From positions 1 through 64,000 of the forward strand of contig PKRE01000003.1 of NCBI GenBank assembly GCA_017577615.1: a stretch of DNA of 64,000 nucleotides, in the 5' to 3' direction. This stretch comes from Gammaproteobacteria bacterium. GTDB taxonomy: Bacteria > Pseudomonadota > Gammaproteobacteria > Steroidobacterales > Steroidobacteraceae. Shown in pieces: positions 25,017 through 35,879 of the stretch. Every line of letters starts with the position of its first letter. Positions within the stretch are counted from its first letter, which is position 1. The notes under the pieces were generated by a model that was given only the letters and a program-made list of their open reading frames with translations, was not told where the DNA came from and did no database searches. A program made the position numbers and the translations under genes.

Positions 25017-25928
25017 ATGCTTTCACGTCGCAGTTTCATTAGACAAAGCTCGCTCGCGCTGGCGGCAATGAGCTGTGTGCCTGCGCTTGCCAGCAGCGCG
25101 AAGCGCGGCCCGCTCGGCAAGCCGATCGGCATCCAGCTCTACACCGTCCGTCACGAGACACAGAGGGATCTGCGGGGAACGCTCGCGGCGCTCTCAGAGA
25201 TCGGCTATCGCGAAGTCGAAATGGCAGGCTACTACGACATGAGCGCAAAGGAGCTGCGCAAGTTACTCACGGACTTGAACCTGACTCCGACTTCGACGCA
25301 TCAAGGTCTGCCCGATCTCCTCAACAACACGCAGCGAACAATCGACTACATCGCGGAGCTGGGCGCGAAGTACGTGATCGTGCCCTTCCCTGCGGTACCG
25401 GACAATCGCTTTGACAAGCTGCCGCCCGGCTCGACACAGACCATCGCGAACAGCATGACGCTCGACGATTGGAAGTGGATTGCAGATCAGCTCAACCGGA
25501 TCGGCGAGATCAGCAAGAAGTCCGGCATCGTCACCGGCTATCACAACCACAACATGGAGTTTCGCACGATCGACGGCGTCGTCGCCTACGATCAGCTACT
25601 TGCTTGGACGGATCCGTCTCTGGTCACGATGGAGCTCGACATCGCCTGGGTCGTCGCAGCGGGCTTCGATCCCATTCATTATCTGACCAAGCACGCCGAC
25701 CGCATCTCGTTGTTACACATCAAGGACGTGAAGAAGGACATCGAGACGGTCGTCGACGTCGTCGCCACCACAACCACCGAGCTCGGCAACGGCAAGATTG
25801 ACTGGAAGAATGTGTTCGCCGCCTGCAATCCTGATTACATCAAGCACTACTACTACGAGCAGGAGCACTGGGACGGCCCTGTCCTCGAAGCGGCAAAGAA
25901 GAGCTTTGAATACTTGATTAGGCTGTAG
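25017..25928 (+). CDS. exported sugar phosphate isomerase/epimerase-like TIM barrel
   Basis: This 303-residue protein has a Tat-type signal peptide (MLSRRSFIRQSSLALAAMS) and an AP-endonuclease-2-type TIM barrel: IGIQLYTVRHETQ, VEMAGYYDMSAKEL, the metal-site words GYHNHNMEF near residue 178, MELDIAWVVAAG, and LLHIKDVKKD. This family often accompanies DUF1080 and Gfo/Idh/MocA genes in glycoside catabolism, acting as a keto-sugar isomerase or epimerase. AGGGGG lies 6 bp before the ATG, and the frame start at 24930 is not needed. The unit ends at a clear hairpin. Confidence 0.86.
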   Translation: MLSRRSFIRQSSLALAAMSCVPALASSAKRGPLGKPIGIQLYTVRHETQRDLRGTLAALSEIGYREVEMAGYYDMSAKELRKLLTDLNLTPTSTHQGLPDLLNNTQRTIDYIAELGAKYVIVPFPAVPDNRFDKLPPGSTQTIANSMTLDDWKWIADQLNRIGEISKKSGIVTGYHNHNMEFRTIDGVVAYDQLLAWTDPSLVTMELDIAWVVAAGFDPIHYLTKHADRISLLHIKDVKKDIETVVDVVATTTTELGNGKIDWKNVFAACNPDYIKHYYYEQEHWDGPVLEAAKKSFEYLIRL

Positions 25929-25931
25929 GCC

Positions 25932-25960
25932 GTGAAGGCGGAGGACCCCGCCTTCACTTT
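25932..25960. terminator. bidirectional hairpin terminator
   Basis: GTGAAGGCGG pairs with CCGCCTTCAC around AGGACC, followed by TTT. It lies between the convergent sugar-isomerase gene and aspS, so it can serve both. Confidence 0.75.
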
Positions 25961-25970
25961 GCCTTCACTG

Positions 25971-27749
25971 TTACTCCACCTTCGGCGGTAGCTTCACCTG
26001 AATGTGCAGCTCCTTGAGCTGCTCTTCGCCGACGGGCGCAGGCGCGTTGGTGAGCAAGCACGCTGCTGTCTGCGTCTTCGGGAACGCGATCACGTCACGG
26101 ATGCTGTCGGTGCCTGCCATGAACATGACGATGCGATCCAGACCGAACGCAATGCCGCCGTGCGGCGGCGCGCCGTACTTGAGCGCCTCGAGCAAGAAGC
26201 CGAATTTCTCTTGCGCCTCTTCGCGCGAAATACCGAGGAGGTCGAACACCGCTTCTTGCATTTCTCGGTTGTGAATACGGATCGAGCCGCCGCCGATCTC
26301 GGAGCCGTTCAGCACCATGTCGTAGGCTTTCGAGATCGCGTTCGCCGGATCCGCGCTCAGCACGGCAGGATCGTCCTCGAGCGGAGACGTGAACGGATGG
26401 TGCAAGGCCACCCAACGCTTCGCCTCGGCATCGAACTCGAACATCGGGAAGTCGACGACCCACAGCGGGTGCCAGCCGGTCTTGGTCATCTTCATGTCGT
26501 GTCCGAGCTTGAGGCGCAGCGCGCCGAGAGAATCGTTCACGACCTTCGCAGTGTCGGCACCGAAGAAGATCAGATCGCCGTCTTGCGCGCCGGTGCGCTC
26601 GAGAATGCCTGAGACGGCGGCATCGCTCAGGAACTTGACGATCGGCGACTGCAAGCCCTCGCGACCTTTCGCCTTCTCATTGACCTTGATGTACGCCAAG
26701 CCCTTCGCGCCGTAGCGCGCGACATAGGCGGTGTACTCATCGATCTCCTTGCGCGAGAGCACCGCACCGCCCTGGGGCACGCGCAGCGCGGCCACACGAC
26801 CGTTCGGGTTGGCAGCCGGTCCGGCGAACACCTTGAATTCGCAATCGCGCACGAGATCGGCGACGTCGACGAGCTCGAGGTCGATGCGCAGATCGGGCTT
26901 GTCTGTGCCGTAGCGACGCATCGCCTCCGCGTAACTCATCCTCGGGAACGGATTCGGCAGCTCGTCGTCGAGCACGGTCTTGAAGACGTAGCGGATCAAT
27001 TCCTCCATGAGCTGCATGATCTGCTCTTGGCTCATGAAGGAGGTCTCGATATCGAGCTGCGTGAACTCTGGCTGCCGCTCGGCGCGCAGGTCCTCGTCGC
27101 GGAAGCAGCGCACGATCTGATAGTAGCGATCGAAGCCGCTGATCATCAGCAGCTGCTTGAACAACTGCGGCGATTGCGGCAGCGCGAAGAAATGGCCCGG
27201 ATGCGTGCGGCTCGGGACGAGATAGTCGCGTGCACCCTCGGGCGTCGCCTTGGTGAGCATCGGCGTTTCGATGTCGATGAAGCCGTGCTCGTCCAGAAAG
27301 GCACGCATCGCACGCGTGACCTGATGGCGCAGGCGGAGGCGCTTCTGCATCACGTCGCGCCGCAGGTCGAGGTAACGGTACTTGAGCCGCAGCTCCTCGT
27401 TCGTGATGTCGTCGTGGTGGAAAGGCGGGGTCTCGGAGCGCGACAAGATCTCGATCTCGCGCGCGACGAGCTCGACCTGCCCGGACGCCAGCGCGGGGTT
27501 CGCGGTGCCGGCCGGCCGCGCGCGCACGGTCCCTGCAATCCGCACGCAATACTCGCTGCGCAACCGCTCCGCGATCGCGAAAACGTCTTTGGCGCTCGGG
27601 TCGAAGACGATCTGCAGCAGGCCCTCGCGGTCGCGCAGATCGACGAAGATCACGCCGCCGTGATCTCGCCGGCGATGCACCCAACCGGCAACGCTGATGT
27701 CCTGACCGATGAGGGACTCGTTGACGTGACCGCAGTAGTGAGAACGCAT
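25971..27749 (-). CDS. aspS: aspartyl-tRNA synthetase
   Basis: This is a 592-residue bacterial-type class II synthetase charging tRNA-Asp (and possibly tRNA-Asn; specificity cannot be judged here). The N-terminal OB-fold anticodon-binding domain has VAGWVHRRRDHGGVIFVDLRD. Motif 2 (FRDEDLRAERQPEFTQLDIE), the bacterial GAD insertion and motif 3 (GIAFGLDRIVM) are all present. It follows fmdB on the same strand, as in many gammaproteobacteria. Confidence 0.97.
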   Translation of the reverse strand: MRSHYCGHVNESLIGQDISVAGWVHRRRDHGGVIFVDLRDREGLLQIVFDPSAKDVFAIAERLRSEYCVRIAGTVRARPAGTANPALASGQVELVAREIEILSRSETPPFHHDDITNEELRLKYRYLDLRRDVMQKRLRLRHQVTRAMRAFLDEHGFIDIETPMLTKATPEGARDYLVPSRTHPGHFFALPQSPQLFKQLLMISGFDRYYQIVRCFRDEDLRAERQPEFTQLDIETSFMSQEQIMQLMEELIRYVFKTVLDDELPNPFPRMSYAEAMRRYGTDKPDLRIDLELVDVADLVRDCEFKVFAGPAANPNGRVAALRVPQGGAVLSRKEIDEYTAYVARYGAKGLAYIKVNEKAKGREGLQSPIVKFLSDAAVSGILERTGAQDGDLIFFGADTAKVVNDSLGALRLKLGHDMKMTKTGWHPLWVVDFPMFEFDAEAKRWVALHHPFTSPLEDDPAVLSADPANAISKAYDMVLNGSEIGGGSIRIHNREMQEAVFDLLGISREEAQEKFGFLLEALKYGAPPHGGIAFGLDRIVMFMAGTDSIRDVIAFPKTQTAACLLTNAPAPVGEEQLKELHIQVKLPPKVE

Positions 27750-27757
27750 AGGAACCC

Positions 27758-27912
27758 TGGCTGGAGACTGGGGACTGGCGGCTGGGGCAAGAAGGAAACG
27801 CGCCGTGCTCGAGCGTTACTCAGAAGGTCGGAATCCAGGCAGACAGCGGCCCATCGCGTGGACGGTCAACCGCTTACTCTAGCTCCAGCCTCCAGCCTCC
27901 AGCCTCCAGCCT
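27758..27912. repeat. facing low-complexity arms (GGCTGGAGACTGG / CCAGCCTCCAGCC)
   Basis: A left arm rich in GGCTGGAGACTGG (about 27758-27787) faces a right arm of repeated CAGCCTC (about 27882-27912). The arms can pair as an imperfect long hairpin around about 94 bp with no gene. The rest of the 327-bp gap between aspS and fmdB (27913-28076) shows only similar low-complexity DNA. Confidence 0.6.
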
Positions 27913-28076
27913 TCTCGGAGCGCGGCATGTTACGGAACCGGCCGGATGCCAGCAAGCGAACATGCCTGGGCGGCTGGGGCCTCGCAAGGACTTGCGCCGG
28001 GTACGGATGGCGCGGCGGAGGTGCGCTTCTACCTACCGTCTACCGTTTACAGCCTCGCGACCGCGCGCTGCTCGGC

Positions 28077-28514
28077 TCAGCGGCGTGCGGTCTTTTTCTT
28101 CTTGGCTGCGGACTTCGCCGCCTTCTTGGCAGTGGTCTTTGCCTTGCTGGCCGGCTTGCTCTTCGCCGCCTTCGCGGCCGTCTTCGCAGGCGTCTTTACC
28201 GAGGAGACAGACTTTCTCGCTGTCGTCTTCGCCTTGGCCGTGTCGCTGCTCTTTGTCTCTTTGCTTTCAGACCCTTCGCTCTTTGATTCTGTCGGCTCGT
28301 CGCGATCCGCCAAGTTACGCTTCGTCTCGTGCTCGGACTTGAAGTCGGTCTCGTACCACCCGCTGCCCTTGAGACGGAAATTCGGCGCGGACACGAGCTT
28401 CTTGAGCGATTGCTTCTTGCAGCTCGGGCACTGCTTCAGCGGCTTGTCGCTGATCTTCTGCAGAGCTTCGAAGTAGTACTGACAATTAGAGCATTCGTAT
28501 TCGTAGAACGGCAT
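28077..28514 (-). CDS. FmdB-family zinc-ribbon protein with Lys/Ala-rich tail
   Basis: This is a 145-residue protein. Residues 1-45 form the FmdB/CxxC zinc ribbon (MPFYEYECSNC with Cys 8, 11, 29 and 32; CPSCKK). A Ser/Glu/Lys-rich linker follows. From residue about 91 there is a histone-H1-like tail of repeated AAK/KAA words ending KKKKTARR. The ribbon family is small and of unclear role, often upstream of aspS as here. The basic tail suggests nucleic-acid binding, although that is inference. The following 28515-28960 gap (446 bp) shows only low-complexity CAGCCTC-type DNA. Confidence 0.82.
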   Translation of the reverse strand: MPFYEYECSNCQYYFEALQKISDKPLKQCPSCKKQSLKKLVSAPNFRLKGSGWYETDFKSEHETKRNLADRDEPTESKSEGSESKETKSSDTAKAKTTARKSVSSVKTPAKTAAKAAKSKPASKAKTTAKKAAKSAAKKKKTARR

Positions 28515-28960
28515 AGTTATTCTCGTAAAGCGCTCGCAATGCGTGGCGCAATCATAGGGACGCGTGAAGAATGTTCAAGCCGGCGAGCCCGGTGCTGGGC
28601 TTGAGCGATGTAGGTGCAGGCCGTAGGTAGAAGTGAGAGCGCGCTTGCAATTATTTTTGTTTGTCTCGAGCTGAAGACCGACGTAAGCACGCAACTGCGG
28701 GTTGGTCGAACCGCAGCCTCCAGCCTCCGGTCTTCGACCTCCAGTCTCCGGCCTCCAAGACCCTAGACGCTCGGTGCTGGGCACTGGCCAGTATCGCTGC
28801 GCTCTGGTCAAAGTCGATGACGATCCCACCGCACCCAGCGGCGCATCTTGTTCTTCTTCGGATACGCCGCTGGAGTGCGCTGGGCCCTACAAGATAGGCG
28901 CGGACTCAACGAGCCCGCTGCTGGCCAGCGCCCAGTACCCAGCACCCAGGACGTGCGCCG

Positions 28961-31534
<2,574 letters not shown>

Positions 31535-31599
31535 AGGGAATGCCTCGGGCCCTCGGGCGCGGGGCCCTGGGCGCTCGCAAGAAAAACACTTACCCGCCG

Positions 31600-31627
31600 A
31601 TGTGGGTCAGCCGAAGTGAAATTCAAC
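31600..31627 (-). promoter_or_regulatory. possible heat-shock (sigma-32-like) promoter of clpB
   Basis: Read on the minus strand, GTTGAAT is followed after 14 bp by CCCACAT, resembling the sigma-32 pattern CTTGAAA...CCCCATNT. It lies about 66 bp before the clpB start. The match is imperfect. Confidence 0.4.
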
Positions 31628-31773
31628 GGGTCGATAACATCAGTGACAACCTGGGGAACCACGCATAACGCCCGCAGGGCACGCGGGTATGCAGGGATCT
31701 TGACCGCCGCTGGCTGGGGATGCCGTGCGCGCCATGCCTCTAGCCAGCGACCCAGGGTCAGGGCGCAACGACC

Positions 31774-32553
31774 TCAATGTGCGAGCGCATGGCTGACCGC
31801 AATCGTGACGATCCCCAGCACGATGAACGCGAACTGCTTCACACCCGATCCCGCGTCGACACGCCGGTGTAAGCCAGGGATGAGATCCGCGACGGCGATA
31901 TACAAGAAGCTCGCGGCGGCAACAGTGAGAGCGTAGGGAACAAGATGCTGCACGGGGTTGAGCGCGAAGTAGGCGACCACTCCGCCCGCAACGGAGCTCA
32001 CGCTCGTGAGCAGGTTCAGCGTAAAGGCATTGGCGCGGGACATCCCGCCGTGCAACAAGATCGCCAAATCGCTCATCTCCTGCGGGATCTCGTGCGCGAT
32101 GACAGCGAGCGCCGTCACGACTCCAAGGTGCACGTCGGTCATGAACGCGGCCGCGATCAATACACCGTCGAGCAGGTTGTGGAGCGCATCACCGATCAGG
32201 ATCAGCGTGGCCGACGCCGCGTCGCGATGATGATCGCTCGGGACGTGCCCTTCGCACGCATCCTGGTGACAGTGACGCCACAACACCATCTTCTCCAACA
32301 CGAAGAAGATGAGCAGGCCGATGAGCAGCGTCAAACCAATCCGATGTGTACCCTCGGTGCCGAGCTCATCGATCGCATGCGGTAACAGTCCGAGCAGAGC
32401 AGCCCCGAGCAACGCACCCGTCGCAAAGCTCACGAGGTGCGGCAACACACGCGTGCGCAGATTTTCTGGCGCGAGCAGAAAAGCCGAGGCAGCGAGCGCG
32501 CTCAGCGCCCCGCCCAACAACGTGAAGAGAACGATCCAAAGTAGGAGAGGCAT
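31774..32553 (-). CDS. ZIP-family metal transporter
   Basis: This is a 259-residue inner-membrane protein with about eight hydrophobic helices. Helix IV has GDALHNLLDGVLIAAAF and helix V has AVIAHEIPQEMSDLAILLHGG, the two conserved metal-binding motifs of ZIP transporters. A His-rich cytosolic loop (WRHCHQDACEGHVPSDHHRD) lies between helices 3 and 4 and could bind zinc. It would import Zn or related divalent metal. It lies between pgeF and clpB on the same strand. Confidence 0.88.
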   Translation of the reverse strand: MPLLLWIVLFTLLGGALSALAASAFLLAPENLRTRVLPHLVSFATGALLGAALLGLLPHAIDELGTEGTHRIGLTLLIGLLIFFVLEKMVLWRHCHQDACEGHVPSDHHRDAASATLILIGDALHNLLDGVLIAAAFMTDVHLGVVTALAVIAHEIPQEMSDLAILLHGGMSRANAFTLNLLTSVSSVAGGVVAYFALNPVQHLVPYALTVAAASFLYIAVADLIPGLHRRVDAGSGVKQFAFIVLGIVTIAVSHALAH

Positions 32554-32560
32554 ATGCAGG

Positions 32561-32790
32561 GGCTATGGGCGCGGGGCGCGGGGCGCACGTTGGGCTCTGG
32601 GCGCTGGGCTCTGGGCGCTCGTCAGAGCGTCAACGAAGGTCATACACGACGAAGTGAGCTCGCATGACCAAGGCCAAGGGAAAAATTGTGTTGAAAGGTT
32701 TTTCATTAGAATGAGTTATTCAAGGTCTTAAGACTCCAATTGCACGTTTGCTCCAGAGCCCAGTACCCCGCGTCCAGCGCCCAACGTCCA
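32561..32790. repeat. facing low-complexity arms (GGGCGCTGGGCTCTGGG / CCCAGAGCCC-type)
   Basis: Left arm at about 32561-32620 (GGGCGCGGGGCGC, then GGGCTCTGGGCGCTGGG) faces a complementary right arm at about 32755-32790 (AGAGCCCAGTACCCCGCG, then CAGCGCCCAACG). The 134 bp between them holds an A/T-richer segment and no recognised gene. Confidence 0.6.
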
Positions 32791-32795
32791 ATCCC

Positions 32796-33524
32796 TCATT
32801 GCTCGCGCCAGATAAACGTGCCCATCCGCCCGGTGCGATTCTCTCGGCGGTACGAGAAAAACCGCTTCGCATCCGCAAAGCAGCCGAATCCGCCGCCGAA
32901 GATTCGTGTCACGCCCAAGCATGTGAGCTCAGTGCGGGCGAGCGCATACAGGTCCGCCTGCCAGCGACCGCGAGCGTTCCGCACGAACGCACTGTCATGC
33001 GCGCGGTTGCGGGCGAGAAATTGCTCGCGCACCTCGTCACCGACCTCGAAGGCGTCCTGTTCGATCGCCGGGCCCAGCCAGGCGAGCAAGGAATGCGGCG
33101 CACATCCAAGCGCTGCGACCGTCTCACCCAGAATCCCGCTGGCGAGACCGCGCCAACCCGCATGCGCGGCGGCCACGCACGTGCCACCTTCATCGCAAAA
33201 AAGGACAGGCAAACAATCGGCAGTGAGCACCACGCACACCGCGCCCGCGGAACGTGCAATTGAAGCATCGGCCGTCGGTGGCTGGGAGTAGGCACCCGCT
33301 GTAACGACATGTGTGCCATGCACTTGGTTGAGCCAAGTCGGCTCGGCAGGCAAGCGCAACGCTTCTCGCACGCGGCGCCGGTTCTCGACGACGGCTCGGG
33401 GATCATCGCCCACGTGCATCGCGAGATTGAGCTCCGCGTACGGCCCTATGCTCACGCCGCCGACCCGCGTCGTGACCGCGGCGCGAACGTTAGACGGCGC
33501 AGGCCAATTCGGCAAGATGAACAT
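32796..33524 (-). CDS. pgeF: peptidoglycan editing factor / multicopper-oxidase-like laccase-domain protein
   Basis: This protein belongs to the YfiH/PgeF family (Cu-oxidase_4), which removes mis-incorporated L-Ser from muropeptide precursors. Family marks are TTRVGGVSIGPYAELNLAMHVGDD, LNQVHGTHV, TADCLPVLF and AAAHAGWRGLA, where the His/Cys/His cluster binds metal. The frame extends to 33560, but the ATG at 33524 (MFILPNWPAP) matches the family N terminus. It follows rluD on the same strand, as in most gammaproteobacteria. Confidence 0.9.
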   Translation of the reverse strand: MFILPNWPAPSNVRAAVTTRVGGVSIGPYAELNLAMHVGDDPRAVVENRRRVREALRLPAEPTWLNQVHGTHVVTAGAYSQPPTADASIARSAGAVCVVLTADCLPVLFCDEGGTCVAAAHAGWRGLASGILGETVAALGCAPHSLLAWLGPAIEQDAFEVGDEVREQFLARNRAHDSAFVRNARGRWQADLYALARTELTCLGVTRIFGGGFGCFADAKRFFSYRRENRTGRMGTFIWREQ

Positions 33525-33644
33525 AGGCTGTCGGCTCTGGGCGATCGCCATGGCGCGCATCGTGCAGCGCTGGCGCTAAAGGCTCGAAACGGGAAACTGG
33601 AGGTTCGATGCTTGAGCGTCCGCCAGCCTGTCGCATGTAGCCGG

Positions 33645-34595
33645 TCATCCACTGTCTCGCTCCAGCACCTCGAGCAGCTGCCGCATGTCCTGCGGCAGCG
33701 GCGCTGTGCATTCGATCAGCTCGCCGCTGCTCGGGTGCTCGAACGCAAGTCGCGCGGCATGCAGCGCCTGGCGTTTGAATCCTCGTAGCGCCTCGACGAG
33801 CTCCGGGGATGCGCCTTTGGGCAACAACAAGCGGCCTCCGTACACGCGATCGCCCACCAACGGATGGCGGATATACGCCATGTGAACGCGGATCTGATGC
33901 GTGCGACCGGTTTCGAGCCGCAGTCGCACGTAGGTATGTCCGCGGAAGCGACGCAGGATGCGGTAGTGAGTGACCGCTTCGCGACCATCGTCGCGCACCG
34001 CCATCCGCACGCGATCGACGGGATGACGCCCGATGGGTGCATCCACCGTGCCACCGCCGGTCATGACGCCCACGCAGATGGCTTCGTACTCGCGCTCAAC
34101 CTCGCGCGCCTCGAGCGCGCGCACGAGCGCCGTGTGCGCTTCGACCGTCCGTGCCACCACCATCAGGCCGCTCGTATCCTTGTCGAGCCGGTGGACGATC
34201 CCAGCCCGAGGCACTTGCGCAAGGCTCGCATCAAAATGCAGCAACGCGTTCTGTAAGGTACCAGCCAGATTGCCCGCACCTGGATGCACGACCAGGCCCG
34301 CGGGCTTGTTGATCACGAGCACGTGCGCATCTTGATGGACCACGTCGAGGTCGATCGCCTCGGCCTCCACGCCAACTTCCGCCGGCAGCTCGGCCTCGAT
34401 TTCGACGCGCTCGCCGCCCAGCACGCGATCCTTCGGCCGCAGCCGCGCGCCATCGACCCGCACGTTGCCGCTTTCGATCCAGCTCTTGATGCGTGTCCGC
34501 GAATAATCGTTCAGAAGCTCCGCGAGAACTTGGTCGAGGCGCTGACCCGCAGCATGCGGCGGGATCCTCAAGCTGTGTCGGATGGGTGAGGACAT
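33645..34595 (-). CDS. rluD: 23S rRNA pseudouridine(1911/1915/1917) synthase RluD
   Basis: RluD makes the helix-69 pseudouridines of 23S rRNA. The 316-residue protein has an N-terminal S4 domain (RLDQVLAELLNDYSRTRIKSWI). Its catalytic domain has the active-site motif IVHRLDKDTSGLMVVA with the essential Asp, and LETGRTHQIRVH. The frame extends to 34670, but the ATG at 34595 (MSSPIRHSL) fits family length. It is divergent from bamD across about 77 bp, a conserved arrangement. Confidence 0.95.
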   Translation of the reverse strand: MSSPIRHSLRIPPHAAGQRLDQVLAELLNDYSRTRIKSWIESGNVRVDGARLRPKDRVLGGERVEIEAELPAEVGVEAEAIDLDVVHQDAHVLVINKPAGLVVHPGAGNLAGTLQNALLHFDASLAQVPRAGIVHRLDKDTSGLMVVARTVEAHTALVRALEAREVEREYEAICVGVMTGGGTVDAPIGRHPVDRVRMAVRDDGREAVTHYRILRRFRGHTYVRLRLETGRTHQIRVHMAYIRHPLVGDRVYGGRLLLPKGASPELVEALRGFKRQALHAARLAFEHPSSGELIECTAPLPQDMRQLLEVLERDSG

Positions 34596-34672
34596 CGGAA
34601 CTTCCGGGCCTGGCGGGAAACGAAGGTTAGCAGCGACGCGCCCGAACGCTCGGCTATACTCGCCGCCCAAAC

Positions 34673-35488
34673 ATGAACAGACCGGTTTGCCGAAATTTTC
34701 GCATGCGATCCCTTATTTTGACCACGGCGGTAGCGCTGCTGCTGGCCCTCAGCGGATGCGGGAACAAGCCGCGCGAGCAACTGGGCGATGCCAACGCACT
34801 CTACGAGCGCGCCAGGCGTGCGCTCGACAACGGCAACTATCGCGACGCGACGTTCTACTACGAGCAGCTCGAGGCGCGCTTCCCCTTCACGAACGCCGCG
34901 CGCCAAGGCCAGCTCGACCTCATGTACGCGTACTACAAGAACAAAGAGCCGGAATCCGCGATCGACCAAGCCGACCAGTTCATTCGCGAGAATCCGGCTC
35001 ACCCGCGCGTCGACTACGCCTACTACATCAAGGGATTGGTGCACTTCGAACGCAAACCCAACTTCCTCGAGCGTTGGTTCAAAGCCGACCTGACGCAGCG
35101 GCCGCCCGCCGATGCGCTCAGCTCGTTCCAGTCCTTCCAGACGCTCATTCAGCGCTTCCCGAACAGCGAGTACGCCGAGGATGCTCGTCAGCGCATGATC
35201 TACTTGCGCAATCGTCTCGCTGCGTATGAGGTGCACGTCGCCGAGTACTATCTCTCGCGCGGCGCCTACGTAGGCGCGCTCAACCGCGCACGCTACGCCG
35301 TCGAACGCTACGACGGCGCGCCCCAAATCCGCCGTGCGCTCGAGATCATGATCGAAGCCTATCGCAACCTCGACATGCACGAGCTCGCCGCCGACACCGA
35401 AGCCATCCTCCGCGAGAACTTCGGCAGCCCCGACGAGCCCCCCGAACAGCTCGCCGAGACCAAGAAGAGGTGGTGGAAGTTTTGGTGA
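34673..35488 (+). CDS. bamD: outer-membrane assembly lipoprotein BamD
   Basis: BamD is the essential lipoprotein of the BAM complex that inserts beta-barrel proteins. The 271-residue product has a lipoprotein signal with lipobox LSGC. TPR-like repeats follow: LYERARRALDNGNYRDATFYY, LEARFPFTNAARQGQLDLMYAYY and YYIKGLVHF. The segment RDP/NFLERWFKADLTQRPP is typical of the family. An internal ATG at 34703 is an alternative start and would shorten the signal peptide n-region. It is divergent from rluD. Confidence 0.95.
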   Translation: MNRPVCRNFRMRSLILTTAVALLLALSGCGNKPREQLGDANALYERARRALDNGNYRDATFYYEQLEARFPFTNAARQGQLDLMYAYYKNKEPESAIDQADQFIRENPAHPRVDYAYYIKGLVHFERKPNFLERWFKADLTQRPPADALSSFQSFQTLIQRFPNSEYAEDARQRMIYLRNRLAAYEVHVAEYYLSRGAYVGALNRARYAVERYDGAPQIRRALEIMIEAYRNLDMHELAADTEAILRENFGSPDEPPEQLAETKKRWWKFW

Positions 35489-35571
35489 GGGCTCGGGCGC
35501 GGGGCTTGGGGCTCGGGTAAGAACAGGCGTCATTCATTGACTTAGCCGCAGAGGCTCAAGGAGGAGCAGAG

Positions 35572-35792
35572 ATGCGCGACTACCGTAAACTTCAAGCATT
35601 CCAGCTCGCCGATACCCTTGCTCTCGAGGTGTACGCAATCATGGCTCCGCCCGCGAGCTCGAGTACGAGCGATCAATCGCGCGACGATTGGGGTACACGA
35701 TCGGCGATGCTGCAGACGACGTGGAGCTGCTCGCGGCGCGCACATGCAGGGCCCTGCATGGCCTCATACGTGCACTAGGCATAACGGCTTGA
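35572..35792 (+). pseudogene. four-helix-bundle (23S rRNA intervening-sequence/S23-type) protein, internally deleted and frameshifted
   Basis: The N terminus MRDYRKLQAFQLADTLALEV is a family start, preceded by a strong ribosome-binding site (AAGGAGGAG). The frame then jumps: from about 35643 a different frame (+2) encodes GSARELEYERSIARRLGY and a C-terminal ALHGLIRALG, the end of the same family. About 50 central residues are missing. S23-type proteins are small helical proteins of unknown function, found as free genes or within rRNA insertions. A second broken relative lies at 42690-43084. Confidence 0.75.
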
Positions 35793-35815
35793 AAGTCGGC
35801 TCCGGGCTTGGAAGC

Positions 35816-35836
35816 AAAGCGCGTCGCGCGCGCTTT
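35816..35836 (+). terminator. GC-rich hairpin
   Basis: AAAGCGCG pairs with CGCGCTTT around TCGCG, downstream of bamD and the broken S23-type gene. It is probably a transcript end; there is no long T tract. Confidence 0.4.
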
Positions 35837-35879
35837 CTCGACCCAAACGCCGAGCCTCAAGCCCAAGCCCTTCCCCGCT

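Larger units (their letters stand above)
35489..35872. repeat. facing G-rich arms enclosing a broken S23-type gene
   Basis: Left arm GGGCGCGGGGCTTGGGG-type DNA at 35489-35517 faces the complementary right arm GAGCCTCAAGCCCAAGCCC at about 35851-35870. Between them lie the pseudogene at 35572-35792 and a hairpin at 35816-35836. Confidence 0.55.
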
